Source: an uncultured Neomegalonema sp. (GTDB lineage: Bacteria; Pseudomonadota; Alphaproteobacteria; Rhodobacterales; Rhodobacteraceae). Taken from it: a stretch of DNA of 36,168 bases. The DNA is taken from contig CAKZUT010000101.1 of NCBI GenBank assembly GCA_937922185.1, forward strand, positions 1 through 36,168, given 5' to 3'. Each line of letters starts with the position of its first letter. The first letter of the stretch is position 1. Made by a program: the position numbers and the translations under genes. Under the pieces are notes generated by a model. The model saw only the letters and a list, made by a program, of their open reading frames with translations, did not search any database and was not told where the DNA came from. Shown one piece after another: positions 23,261 to 31,734 of this stretch.

Positions 23261-24145
23261 ATGAACGACAAGCGGGGGTCTTTCCTCACGCTGGGGACGG
23301 TGGCCGCTCCACTGTTCGTCGTGCTGTGGAGTACCGGATTCATCGGTGCGAAATACGGGCTTCCCTATGCCGAGCCGCTGACGTTTCTGGCCGTGCGTTT
23401 CGCGCTGGCAAGCCTGGCGCTGGTGCTGTGGACCCTATTGGCGGGCGGTCCGTGGCCCACGGGCAGGCAGGCGACGCATCAGGCGCTGGTCGGCATTCTG
23501 CTTCATGCCGGATATCTGGGCGGGGTCTTCGTCGCGATATCCATCGGTATCGAGGCGGCGGTTTCGGCCCTGATCGTGAGTATGCAGCCGATCCTGACCG
23601 CCTTTCTGGCGCGATGGGTGCTGGGCGAGAGGATGACGCGGGTGCAATGGGCCGGACTGGGCCTCGGTATCGCAGGGGCGGGGCTGGTGATCGGCGAAAA
23701 GCTGACGGCGGGGCTGGGCAGTCCTGTGGGTATTGGCCTGTGTTTGATGTCGTTGCTGTCGATCTCGGTCGCAACGCTTTATCAGAAGAAATTCTGCGCC
23801 GGTGCTCCCTTGCGGGCCGGAACCGCGATCCAGTTCGCCGCCGCCCTTGCCGTGCTGACTCCGCTCGCCCTGATGCTGGAGACGAACCGGATCGTCTGGA
23901 CGGGTGAGTTCATCTTTGCTCTCGGCTGGCTGGTCATCGTGCTGTCGCTGGGGGCTGTCGGTCTGCTGATGGTGCTGATCCGGCAGGATTCCGCAGGGCG
24001 TGTGGCTAGCCTTTTCTTCCTGATTCCGCCCTGTACGGCGATCATGAGCTGGGCGTTGTTCGGGGAAACCTTCGGCATCGCCGCATTATGCGGGATCGTT
24101 CTGGCGGTCATCGGCGTTGCAATGGTGATGCGGCCTCGTGCTTGA
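23261..24145 (+). CDS. EamA/DMT-family transporter (third, divergent type)
   Basis: A 294-residue inner-membrane transporter with about ten helices in two EamA domains. It has APLFVVLWSTGFIGAKYGLPY at the N-terminus, AVSALIVSMQPILTAFLARWVLGE at the end of the first repeat and a second repeat ending FGETFGIAALCGIVLAVIGVAMVMR. It is clearly less similar to the tandem EamA pair than they are to each other, and belongs to the type starting with LWSTGF. It is divergent from regA with 74 bp between. The lipase gene follows after 27 bp on the same strand. No obvious ribosome site precedes the ATG. The substrate is unknown. Confidence 0.9.
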   Translation: MNDKRGSFLTLGTVAAPLFVVLWSTGFIGAKYGLPYAEPLTFLAVRFALASLALVLWTLLAGGPWPTGRQATHQALVGILLHAGYLGGVFVAISIGIEAAVSALIVSMQPILTAFLARWVLGERMTRVQWAGLGLGIAGAGLVIGEKLTAGLGSPVGIGLCLMSLLSISVATLYQKKFCAGAPLRAGTAIQFAAALAVLTPLALMLETNRIVWTGEFIFALGWLVIVLSLGAVGLLMVLIRQDSAGRVASLFFLIPPCTAIMSWALFGETFGIAALCGIVLAVIGVAMVMRPRA

Positions 24146-24172
24146 GCGCCATTTGCGGAACAGGGGATAACA

Positions 24173-25489
24173 ATGGCGGTCAGGACAGTCGCTTTTTTCA
24201 CGGCACTTGCGGCGCTGGCCGGGTGTTCGGGCGGGTCGGAACTGCCGATGCTGGCAGAGCAGGCAAGGCCCCGGATTGCGGCGCGTGCGCCGGTCGTCGT
24301 CTTCCTGCCGGGGACGCTGGCGGCATCGCTGGAAAATTCGCAGACAGGCGAGCGGGTCTGGGGGCGTCAGGATGCGCTGTCCGTCGATCCCCGCACACCG
24401 GAGGGTCTGCGTCAGTTATCCCTGCCGATCTCGCCGCCGCCGGAGGGAGAACGGGCGGCGATGGATACGATCCGGCCTCTCGACGCTTTGCGCCGTGCCG
24501 GGCGCACCATTCTCGGAATGCGGGTGAGTATACCGATCTACGAGGATGCGCTTGACGGTCTGGCCCTTGCCGGACTCCCCGAGACGGAACCGGGTGCGAT
24601 TCCGGCAACCGGGCCTGCATTGACGGCCTTTCCCTATGACTGGCGCCGCTCCATCGTGGACGGGGCGCGGGCGCTCGGCGAGGCGCTGGAGGCACGGGGC
24701 GAGGGGGCGGAAAAGGTCGTTCTCGTCGGCCATTCCATGGGGGGTACGGTTGCGCTGTATTACCTTATGTACGGCACTGCCCCGCTGAATGCGGCGGGTG
24801 AGCCACCCGCGATCACCTGGGCCGGAGCAAGGCAGGTCAGGCGCGCGGTTCTTGTCGGCCCGCCCCTGCGGGGATCGGCGGTTGCGGTGCGGAACACGAT
24901 CAACGGCAACCGGGTCGCGGGGCCGCTTGTCCCGACCTTCCCCACGACGATGCTGGCCACCCATCCGTCCAGCTTCGAGTTGATGCCCCGGCCCGCAGCA
25001 GGCGCGTTGCAGGAAGAGGACGGCACCTCGCGCGACGATGGCGGTTTCGATCCGGCATTGTGGCAGCGCCGGGGCTGGGGCCTTGCCAACCCGCTGGAGG
25101 CGGAACAGCGGCGCTGGCTGGCCGGGGCCGGTGATGACCCCGATCAGAGGGGACTGGCGCGGCAGGCGGCGCTCATCGCATGGGCCGGGGTCTTCCATCG
25201 TGCCGCAGATCGCCCCATCAATCCCCCCGAAGGTCTGGACCTTCACGTCATCGCGGGGACGGGCGGCGAGACGCTGAAGACCGTGCGGATGGTCGATAAC
25301 CATAGAGTCGAGGAAGTCACGCAGGCCGATGGCGACGGTACGGTTCTTCTGAGCAGTGCCAGTGCAGGCTTCGAGGATGCAGGCTCCCATCCGCGCAAGG
25401 TGCTGTCGGTCATCGAAGCGGAACACGCCCGCATGGTATCGGACCCGACCGCCTTCTCGCTGATCCTGGATGCCGTGACTGCTGAATAA
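24173..25489 (+). CDS. LCAT-like alpha/beta-hydrolase lipoprotein
   Basis: A 438-residue probable lipase or acyltransferase. The N-terminus is a lipoprotein signal with lipobox LAGC (lipidated Cys18), so the protein should be anchored to a membrane on the periplasmic side. The hydrolase fold begins at VVVFLPGTLAASLE. It has the AFPYDWRRS segment typical of lecithin:cholesterol acyltransferase/PLA2G15-type enzymes and the nucleophile elbow GHSMGG (Ser188). The probable acid lies in ADGDGTV (about 385-391), and the probable base is His418 in AEHARM. A possible leading role is hydrolysis or acyl transfer on phospholipids. The ribosome site GGGGATAACA precedes the ATG. It may be co-transcribed with the upstream EamA transporter. 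Confidence 0.82.
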   Translation: MAVRTVAFFTALAALAGCSGGSELPMLAEQARPRIAARAPVVVFLPGTLAASLENSQTGERVWGRQDALSVDPRTPEGLRQLSLPISPPPEGERAAMDTIRPLDALRRAGRTILGMRVSIPIYEDALDGLALAGLPETEPGAIPATGPALTAFPYDWRRSIVDGARALGEALEARGEGAEKVVLVGHSMGGTVALYYLMYGTAPLNAAGEPPAITWAGARQVRRAVLVGPPLRGSAVAVRNTINGNRVAGPLVPTFPTTMLATHPSSFELMPRPAAGALQEEDGTSRDDGGFDPALWQRRGWGLANPLEAEQRRWLAGAGDDPDQRGLARQAALIAWAGVFHRAADRPINPPEGLDLHVIAGTGGETLKTVRMVDNHRVEEVTQADGDGTVLLSSASAGFEDAGSHPRKVLSVIEAEHARMVSDPTAFSLILDAVTAE

Positions 25490-25501
25490 ACGGGCGGGCG
25501 A

Positions 25502-26617
25502 TCAGGATTGCAGTTTTGCCAGCACCTCGTCGGCGATTGACAGGGATGCGGTCAGGCCCGGAGATTCGATGCCGTAGAGCATGACATGGCCTGCCAGCCC
25601 ATGCACTTCCGGGCCTTCGATGCGGAAGTCGGGATAGGCATCGCCGGAAACCTTGGGCCGGACCCCGGCATAATCGGCGGCGAGCGCCCCGTCGGGCAGG
25701 GCGGGCCAGTACCGGCGGATCGCGTCGTGGAACGTCTCGCTTCGGGCCGGATCGACAGTGTAATCGACGTCGGCGGGATCGTCGCTCTCCAGCCATTGCG
25801 TATCCGGCCCGAACTTCGCCCGGCCCGCCATGTCGAGGGTGAGATGAACGCCCAGCCCTCCATCGACCGGCACCGGGTATATCAGCCGGGTGAAGGGCGC
25901 ACGGCCCGTCAGCGCGAAATAGCTGCCCTTGACCAGCACCCGGCCCGGTGGAGCGGGCAGTCCGGCGATCCCCGCCGCCACATCCTGCGCCCAGAGACCC
26001 CCCGCATTGACCACATGCCGCGCCACGAGCCGCATCGGCGCATCCCCCCCGACCGCCAGGTCGATCCGGCCATCCTCGCGCAGTGATCCGCCGCCGATGG
26101 GGGAATGGGTCACGAGCTGTGCGTCATGGGCCTCGGCCTCGCCGAGATAGGCCAGCATCAGCGCATGGCTGTCCACGATGCCGGTGGAGGGCGAGAGCAG
26201 GGCACTGTCAACGGACAGGGCCGGTTCCATGGCGACGGCGCGCGCCCCATCGAGAAATTCGAGATCGTCCACGCCATTCGCCGCCGCTCCGGCGGCTATG
26301 CCTTCCAGCCGTATGCTTTCCGCTGCATCCGTCGCGACGATCAGCTTGCCGCAGCGGCGATGGGAGATGCCCGCTCTCGCGCAATAATCATAGAGCCTGT
26401 GCTTTCCGGCGACGCAATGGCGCGCCTTTGCGGACCCGGCATCGTAATAGATACCTGCATGGATGACTTCTGAGTTTCGCGCGCTCGTCTCCTCGCCGAA
26501 GACTGCGTTCTTTTCCAGAATCAGGGTCTCATGACCCGCGATGGCCAGTGCCCGTGCGATGGCAAGCCCCACCACGCCGGCCCCTATGACGACCGTATCG
26601 ATCTCGAAGACATCCAT
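25502..26617 (-). CDS. FAD-dependent oxidoreductase, L-2-hydroxyglutarate dehydrogenase-like
   Basis: A 371-residue flavoenzyme of the DAO superfamily. It has the N-terminal FAD dinucleotide motif [18 protein letters not shown] (GxGxxG at 12-17) and [17 protein letters not shown] (43-59), the strongest marker of the L-2-hydroxyglutarate dehydrogenase/LhgO group. It also has [15 protein letters not shown] mid-chain, and [15 protein letters not shown] and [16 protein letters not shown] at the C-terminus. It would oxidise L-2-hydroxyglutarate, or a related 2-hydroxy acid, to the keto acid and pass electrons to the respiratory chain. The start at ATG 26617 gives the normal [15 protein letters not shown]-terminus. 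It lies downstream of the SecD-P1 lipoprotein gene but behind a terminator-like structure, so it may have its own promoter. Confidence 0.87.
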   Translation of the reverse strand: MDVFEIDTVVIGAGVVGLAIARALAIAGHETLILEKNAVFGEETSARNSEVIHAGIYYDAGSAKARHCVAGKHRLYDYCARAGISHRRCGKLIVATDAAESIRLEGIAAGAAANGVDDLEFLDGARAVAMEPALSVDSALLSPSTGIVDSHALMLAYLGEAEAHDAQLVTHSPIGGGSLREDGRIDLAVGGDAPMRLVARHVVNAGGLWAQDVAAGIAGLPAPPGRVLVKGSYFALTGRAPFTRLIYPVPVDGGLGVHLTLDMAGRAKFGPDTQWLESDDPADVDYTVDPARSETFHDAIRRYWPALPDGALAADYAGVRPKVSGDAYPDFRIEGPEVHGLAGHVMLYGIESPGLTASLSIADEVLAKLQS

Positions 26618-26663
26618 TCTCTGTCCATACTCCGTTCGGGATCGCCGCTGAACCCCGAACATG

Positions 26664-26732
26664 AAAACACCCCGCCCGTTTCACGGGGCGAGGCGATGCA
26701 GGTCGTCCCTCTGCATGTCGTGACGGGGTGTT
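26664..26732 (-). terminator. Three-way-junction-like terminator after the lipoprotein gene
   Basis: On the minus strand a 9-bp outer stem pairs AACACCCCG (26732-26724, starting inside the TAA stop) with CGGGGTGTT (26674-26666). It encloses two hairpins: ATGCAG/CTGCAT (26716-26711 with 26701-26696, 9-nt loop) and CCCGT-GAA-ACGGG (26687-26675). The outer stem runs into TTTT (26667-26664). The layout suits a branched terminator. The T run is short, so efficiency is uncertain. Confidence 0.5.
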
Positions 26733-27354
26733 ATTCCTCGTCGTCCCCGACGCTGGCGACGTCTTCCGCCGCTTCATCCCCGTCGGCTGGATCAGGCAGG
26801 GCATCCTCTGCGGCGATCTCGTGGGCCACGGCGATATTCTGTTCCTCGCCGGTCAGAGCCGCCACGACCGCACTGGCCGCTTCACCATTATCGACATCGA
26901 AGACAAAACCGCCCCCGTAGACCGGGTTTTCCAGAACCGGCGCGCTGACGATCATGTCGTCCACGACGATAGACAGTGCCTCGCCATGGGTCTTGGTCGT
27001 GAGCGTGTAGAATTTCTCGGCGGCGGGCTTGTCGAGCTGTACGAAGACCGACCAGACATCGTTTTCCGCGTCATGAACGGGCGAAACCATTTTCAGCGCC
27101 TTGCGGTCGAGGGCAAGCTCGCCGTCTTCACCCCGGAAAGCGATCACGGCATCCACGGGTTCTTCTTCGACGACTTCTGGTTCCTCGATGACTTCCGGCT
27201 CGACCTCGGCGATCCTGACCGGCCTGTCCGGGGTTTCGGATCGTTCGACACGCCGGTTTTCACCGGCACTTCCGGTATCGGTTGATGTCTCGTCACCACA
27301 GGCCGATAGCGCGAGCAAAGCTATGGCTGCCGTCAGGGCGGTCGCGGTTTTCAT
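26731..27354 (-). CDS. Lipoprotein with a SecD P1-head-like domain
   Basis: A 207-residue probable lipoprotein with signal and lipobox LSAC (Cys19). A Glu/Pro/Val-rich spacer (about 40-68, VEPEVIEEPEVVEEEP) is followed by a domain (about 85-172) resembling the P1 head of the SecD protein-export subunit: VFVQLDKPAAEKFYTLTTK, HGEALSIVVDDMIVSAPVLE, GGGFVFDV and EAASAVVAALTG. A very acidic tail (175-207) ends the chain. No membrane helices of SecD are present, so it is a free-standing, membrane-tethered P1-type domain. The start is ATG 27354, with AGGAG upstream. Function is unknown; a link to export or envelope quality control is only a guess from the domain. Confidence 0.8.
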   Translation of the reverse strand: MKTATALTAAIALLALSACGDETSTDTGSAGENRRVERSETPDRPVRIAEVEPEVIEEPEVVEEEPVDAVIAFRGEDGELALDRKALKMVSPVHDAENDVWSVFVQLDKPAAEKFYTLTTKTHGEALSIVVDDMIVSAPVLENPVYGGGFVFDVDNGEAASAVVAALTGEEQNIAVAHEIAAEDALPDPADGDEAAEDVASVGDDEE

Positions 27355-27451
27355 GTCGGTCTCCTGCACGAAGGGCGTCATGCGCCATTTCCGGCAGGTG
27401 TACGGCAAGGGTGTTGAGAGAGAGTTTCGCAGAAGTTCGTTTTCGTTAAAT

Positions 27452-28486
27452 TCAGCCGAATTCGAGCTGTACCTTCATGGCCCGGCTTCGATCCGTGGCC
27501 AGCGCGAAGGCCTCTTCGGCACGGATTACCGGCAGAGTTGCGGTCAGGAGCGGGGTGACATCGAGCCGTCCGTCGGCGATCATCCGTGTGGCGATGACAA
27601 ATTCGTTATGGAAACGGAACGTGCCCCGGATGATGAGTTCCCTGGCCACGACCATGTTCTGCGGCAGTGTGACATCGCCCCCGAGGCCAAGCTGAACGAT
27701 GGTGCCGCCGGGGCGCACGACCTCCAGCCCCGTCCGCAGGGCGGCACCGTTGCCGGAGGCTTCGAACATCACATCGAAATAGCCCTTGTCTGCGGCATAG
27801 GCGGCCATGGCGTCGGGATCATCGGCGACGTTGATCGTGCGGTCGGCTCCCACCCCGGCGACGGTCGCCAGGGCTTCGTCCACGATATCGGTCGCGACGA
27901 TCTCCGCCGCCCCGCCCGCTCGCGCCACCAGCACGGTCAGCGCACCGATAGGGCCGCATCCGGCCACATGCACCCGCCGCCCGATCAGAGGCCCGGCCTT
28001 CTGCACGGCGTTCAGGACGACCGCCAGCGGCTCGGCAAACGCCGCCTGCGCGAAGGGCATGGAGGCGGGCACGACAACGCAGCGCGCGGCCTCGGTCACC
28101 AGCATCTCGCAAAAGGCCCCGTCGATATGGGGCCGCCGCATCGCACTGCCGAAAAATCGCATATCGAGGCAGTGGTTCGGCTCGCCGCGCAGGCAGAACG
28201 CGCACCCGCCACAGGGCAGGGACGGGTTTACCGCCACCCGGTCCCCCACCGACAACCCGCTCACCCCCGGCCCGAGCGCCGCGATCTCGCCCGCGACCTC
28301 ATGGCCCAGCACCATCGGATCAATCACCCGGATCGCCCCGAATCCGCCATTGGTGTAGTAATGCAGGTCTGATCCGCAGATACCCCCCGCCCGGATCGCC
28401 ACAGCGACTTCGCCCGGACCCGGTGCAGCGGCCTCGCGGTCTTCGACGCGCAGGTCGCGGGCGGCGTGGATGACGACGGTTTTCAT
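27452..28486 (-). CDS. idnD: L-idonate 5-dehydrogenase (zinc-dependent)
   Basis: A 344-residue medium-chain dehydrogenase/reductase. It would oxidise L-idonate to 5-keto-D-gluconate with NAD(P). Catalytic zinc ligands are Cys37 (GGICGSDLHYY), His62 and Glu63 (LGHEVAGEI). The structural zinc site is Cys92, Cys95, Cys98 and Cys106 (PCGGCAFC...C). The cofactor loop is VHVAGCGPIGALT. The segment DLHYYTNGGFGAIRV is characteristic of IdnD rather than of sorbitol or threonine dehydrogenases. It is divergent from the 5-ketogluconate reductase gene with 85 bp between starts, an arrangement that allows one shared regulatory region. In E. coli the two are in one operon. Confidence 0.88.
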   Translation of the reverse strand: MKTVVIHAARDLRVEDREAAAPGPGEVAVAIRAGGICGSDLHYYTNGGFGAIRVIDPMVLGHEVAGEIAALGPGVSGLSVGDRVAVNPSLPCGGCAFCLRGEPNHCLDMRFFGSAMRRPHIDGAFCEMLVTEAARCVVVPASMPFAQAAFAEPLAVVLNAVQKAGPLIGRRVHVAGCGPIGALTVLVARAGGAAEIVATDIVDEALATVAGVGADRTINVADDPDAMAAYAADKGYFDVMFEASGNGAALRTGLEVVRPGGTIVQLGLGGDVTLPQNMVVARELIIRGTFRFHNEFVIATRMIADGRLDVTPLLTATLPVIRAEEAFALATDRSRAMKVQLEFG

Positions 28487-28571
28487 AGTATGGGGGCTTT
28501 CATTGGATGACCTTTCGACGGGTGCGGGCTATGCGTGAAGCCTTATCAAGTCTCGCTGAAAGGACAACCGC

Positions 28572-29339
28572 ATGACCCTCTCCCTCTTCAGCCTCGAAGG
28601 GCGCACCGCTCTCATCACCGGGTCCAGTCAGGGTATCGGCTTCGCGCTGGCGCGGGGGCTGGGGCAGGCCGGTGCGCGGATCGTCCTCAACGGGCGTGGT
28701 CCGGCCAGGCTGGCAAAGGCAGCGGAGACGCTGCGCGCCGAGGGAATCGCGGTCGATGAAGCGGTATTTGACGTGACCGATGCCGAGGCCGTGGCCGAGG
28801 CCATTCCCCGCATCGAGCGCGACCATGCCCCCCTCGATATCCTCGTGAACAATGCGGGCATCCAGCGGCGCGCGCCCCTCGAGCAATTTCCCGAAAGCGA
28901 CTGGCGCGAGTTGATGGATACCAATCTCGATTCGGTCTTTTACGTCTCGAAGGCCGTGGCCAATTGCATGATCCCGCGCAAGCGCGGCAAGATCATCAAT
29001 ATCTGCTCTGTTCAGTCTGAGCTGGGCCGCCCCTCCATTGCGCCCTATGCCGCCTCCAAAGGCGCGCTCAAGATGCTGACCAAGGGTATGTGCATCGACT
29101 GGGGACCGCATGGCATTCAGGTGAACGGCATCGGCCCCGGCTATTTCGAGACCGAACTGACCGAGGCGCTTGTCAGGGACGAGACGTTCAGCGGCTGGCT
29201 GACCGGACGCACCCCCGCACGGCGCTGGGGCAAGCTGGAGGAGTTGTCCGGGGCGGCGATCTATCTCGCCTCCGATGCCTCCAGCTTCGTGAACGGACAT
29301 ATCCTCTATGTCGATGGCGGCGTGACCACGACCCTGTAG
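28572..29339 (+). CDS. idnO: Gluconate 5-dehydrogenase / 5-ketogluconate reductase (SDR)
   Basis: A 255-residue short-chain dehydrogenase that would interconvert 5-keto-D-gluconate and D-gluconate. The cofactor motif GSSQGIG lies at 17-23, NNAG at 93-96, and the catalytic residues Ser146, Tyr159 and Lys163 (CSVQSELGRPSIAPYAASK). The wording LFSLEGRTALITG, NICSVQSELGRPSIAPYAASKG cut here, and GPGYFETELT is typical of IdnO/Ga5DH. Together with idnD it would convert L-idonate to gluconate. AAAGGACAACCGC precedes the ATG. It ends 2 nt before the converging stop of the LctP-type permease, with no terminator in between. Confidence 0.9.
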   Translation: MTLSLFSLEGRTALITGSSQGIGFALARGLGQAGARIVLNGRGPARLAKAAETLRAEGIAVDEAVFDVTDAEAVAEAIPRIERDHAPLDILVNNAGIQRRAPLEQFPESDWRELMDTNLDSVFYVSKAVANCMIPRKRGKIINICSVQSELGRPSIAPYAASKGALKMLTKGMCIDWGPHGIQVNGIGPGYFETELTEALVRDETFSGWLTGRTPARRWGKLEELSGAAIYLASDASSFVNGHILYVDGGVTTTL

Positions 29340-29341
29340 AA

Positions 29342-30784
29342 TCAGCCTGCGAGGTGCCGGGCGACGAAGACCGTGAGAACGGCGATCCCCACCGTGCAGA
29401 CTGCAAACGGCAGCAGCAGGCGCAGGGCTGTGCGGCTGTCCTGCGCCGTGGCTCTGGCGATGGCCTGTCCCATGGCAAAGCGCACGGGGGAGAAGGCGGT
29501 GAAGACACTGCCCGCCATGATCGCCGCCGCCGCGATCCATGGCAGGACCGGGCCAGAGGCCACCGATTCCGCTATCGGCATGGCGAGGCTGCCCGCGCCT
29601 GTATTGCTGCCGGTCAGATAGCCGCCGATGCTGCCCAGAACCGGCACGACCAGCGCGGCATAGTCATCCATTGCACTCCGCAGGGCGTCCGCGACCGCTT
29701 GCGCGATGCCCGACCGCACGATCACCCATGCAAGGGCGACAAGCAGGATCGTCAGGATCGACGCGCGGGTGCCTTTTGCCAGCGCGCCGGGGATTGCCGC
29801 GCGCAGGGCAGACCATTGCCCATGGGCGATGCATCCGAGGATCGCGGCCAGCACGAGCACATTGGCCGGACTGGCCAGCGGTGCGAAGGCGGGTGCGCCC
29901 TGTCCGGGCGTGAAAGCGGGGGTCGCCAGAATCGCGTGGATGCCGGGAACCAGCTTGGTCAGGGCAAGCAAGGCGATGAGAATGATATAGGGTGCCGCCT
30001 GTCGGAATGCTCCGAGCGAGAAGACCGCCTCCCGCTCCTGCCTCCAGAGCCGGAACAGCAAGACGGGACCGATGGCCAGCAATCCCGCCAGTTCGATGGG
30101 CAGGAGGGCGTTTGTGACGATGAGCAGCAGCGAGAGGGCGAGGACCGTGGCCGCATCCTCACGGTTCTGCGCGGCGTCGATGCTGATACCCGCCTGCCCC
30201 AGTATGCGCCGGTAGACGAGAAGCGTCGCCCACAGCATAGGGGCCGTGATGATCGCAATGCGCCAGCCCAGCATCTCGACCGGTATCCCGACGATAGCCG
30301 CACTGATCTGCGTTCCGATCCCCAGCGCCCCCCATGGAACGAGCATCTGGCTGAACGCCGCAAGGGCAAGGGCCGTGGCGGGGCCGATCCCCGACGCCAG
30401 AACCGCACGGATGGCCACGACATACCCCACGCCGAACCCTGTCGCCGTCTCGACGAAAGGCCCCAGAAACAGGCATATGGTGCCCAGATGCCGGGGGGAC
30501 AGGGCGGTGACCACCGGCTGCACCGGGATGTTCCGCGCCGCGACCAGCACTTCGGTGAAATACAGCCCCGTGAGAATGACGAGAACCGCAGGCAGGGCAA
30601 CCCATGCCCCCGCCACCACAATAGCCACCATTTCGGCGGATGCGATGCCGACCGGCCCGATGCCCGCCGATACGATGAGGACGGACAGTCCAAGCGACAG
30701 GGCTGCCGCCGGAACGGCGGGAACGGTTCGGCTCGCCATAAGGGCGAGAAACAGCAGAACGGGCGAGATCCAGACGAATAGCAT
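29342..30784 (-). CDS. LctP-family lactate/glycolate-type permease
   Basis: A 480-residue polytopic membrane protein of the L-lactate permease family, a proton symporter for 2-hydroxy acids. About 12 or more hydrophobic helices are visible. Family motifs are GPFVETATGFGVGYVVAI and, near the C-terminus, GYLTGSNTGAGSLAMP. It is somewhat shorter than classical LldP/GlcA (about 550 residues) and probably belongs to a less studied branch. It is the last gene of a minus-strand unit after two hydroxyacid dehydrogenases (gap 23 bp), so it may import the acid those enzymes handle, or the sugar acid of the adjacent idn genes. The substrate is not determined by sequence. Confidence 0.88.
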   Translation of the reverse strand: MLFVWISPVLLFLALMASRTVPAVPAAALSLGLSVLIVSAGIGPVGIASAEMVAIVVAGAWVALPAVLVILTGLYFTEVLVAARNIPVQPVVTALSPRHLGTICLFLGPFVETATGFGVGYVVAIRAVLASGIGPATALALAAFSQMLVPWGALGIGTQISAAIVGIPVEMLGWRIAIITAPMLWATLLVYRRILGQAGISIDAAQNREDAATVLALSLLLIVTNALLPIELAGLLAIGPVLLFRLWRQEREAVFSLGAFRQAAPYIILIALLALTKLVPGIHAILATPAFTPGQGAPAFAPLASPANVLVLAAILGCIAHGQWSALRAAIPGALAKGTRASILTILLVALAWVIVRSGIAQAVADALRSAMDDYAALVVPVLGSIGGYLTGSNTGAGSLAMPIAESVASGPVLPWIAAAAIMAGSVFTAFSPVRFAMGQAIARATAQDSRTALRLLLPFAVCTVGIAVLTVFVARHLAG

Positions 30785-30807
30785 ATCGCGCCCGCTCTAT
30801 GCGCGCT

Positions 30808-31719
30808 TCAGCCCTTTCGTACAGTCTTCTCCGCTCCGCTTGCGACGCTGACGTAATCGGTCAGCATGGGCATATGCTCCTCGCCGCCGCCCTGCGCCAC
30901 GGCGAGATGATAATACGTCTTCGCCGCGCCGGTCATCGGGGCGGCCATGTTCGCGGAATCGGCGAGTTGCCCGAAATACTTGATGTCTTTCAGGCAGTTG
31001 TTCAGTGTGAAGAGATGCGCTTCGGGGTCGCCGTCGATGATGTAATTGCTCATGCGCTGGAACAGGCCCGCATTGATCCCCCCGGCGGTAATCAGCTCGC
31101 GGAACTTCTCCAGATCAACCCCGGCCTTGCGGCAGGCCGTATAAGCCTCCGCATAGAGGGCATTATAGCCCAGAGCGAGGAAGTTGTTGATGAGCTTGGC
31201 TTTGTGCCCGGTGCCGACCGCGCCCATATGGGTGATGTTCTTCGCCCAGGTTTCGAGGATCGGACGCACCTTTGCCAGCGTTGCATCATCCGATCCGACG
31301 AAGGTATTCAACTCGCCTGTTTGCGCTTCCTTGGGCGTCATGCCGAGCGGGGCGTCGATCATCGTCGCGCCCTTTGCCCTGAATTCCTCTACCAGCGCCA
31401 TTGTCGAGGTCGGGTCGGCGGTGGAGCAGTCGATGACGATCAGGCCGTCATGCGCCCCGGCCAGCAGGCCATCTTCCCTGCGGCACAGATCCTCGACCTG
31501 CACCGAGGATGTCACGCACAGATGCACCACGTCGCATGACTCGGCCATGGCCTTCGGCGAGGTCGCCTCCGTCGCGCCGCGCCCGACGAGGTCGTCCACG
31601 GGCTTGCGGTTGCGGTTGCCCATCACCTGAAGGGGGTAGCCTTTTTCGAGGATGTTCTTTGCCATGCCGTGGCCCATGAGGCCCACGCCGATGAAGCCCA
31701 CTTTTTGCTTGTCGCTCAT
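30808..31719 (-). CDS. NAD(P)-dependent beta-hydroxyacid dehydrogenase (HIBADH family)
   Basis: A 303-residue protein of the 3-hydroxyisobutyrate dehydrogenase-related family. The cofactor motif is GFIGVGLMGHGMAKN (8-22). The substrate loop has DCSTADPTST (97-106), followed by IDAPLGMTPKEAQTGEL. The catalytic Lys is expected at Lys175 with Asn179 (GHKAKLINN). The loop lacks the usual SGG of 3-hydroxyisobutyrate and tartronate semialdehyde dehydrogenases and has LGMTPKEA instead. It therefore likely belongs to a different specificity group, with the substrate open. It sits between the 2-hydroxyacid dehydrogenase (15-bp gap) and the permease gene, and all three probably form one operon. Confidence 0.88.
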   Translation of the reverse strand: MSDKQKVGFIGVGLMGHGMAKNILEKGYPLQVMGNRNRKPVDDLVGRGATEATSPKAMAESCDVVHLCVTSSVQVEDLCRREDGLLAGAHDGLIVIDCSTADPTSTMALVEEFRAKGATMIDAPLGMTPKEAQTGELNTFVGSDDATLAKVRPILETWAKNITHMGAVGTGHKAKLINNFLALGYNALYAEAYTACRKAGVDLEKFRELITAGGINAGLFQRMSNYIIDGDPEAHLFTLNNCLKDIKYFGQLADSANMAAPMTGAAKTYYHLAVAQGGGEEHMPMLTDYVSVASGAEKTVRKG

Positions 31720-31734
31720 GTCGTTCTCCGAGAT

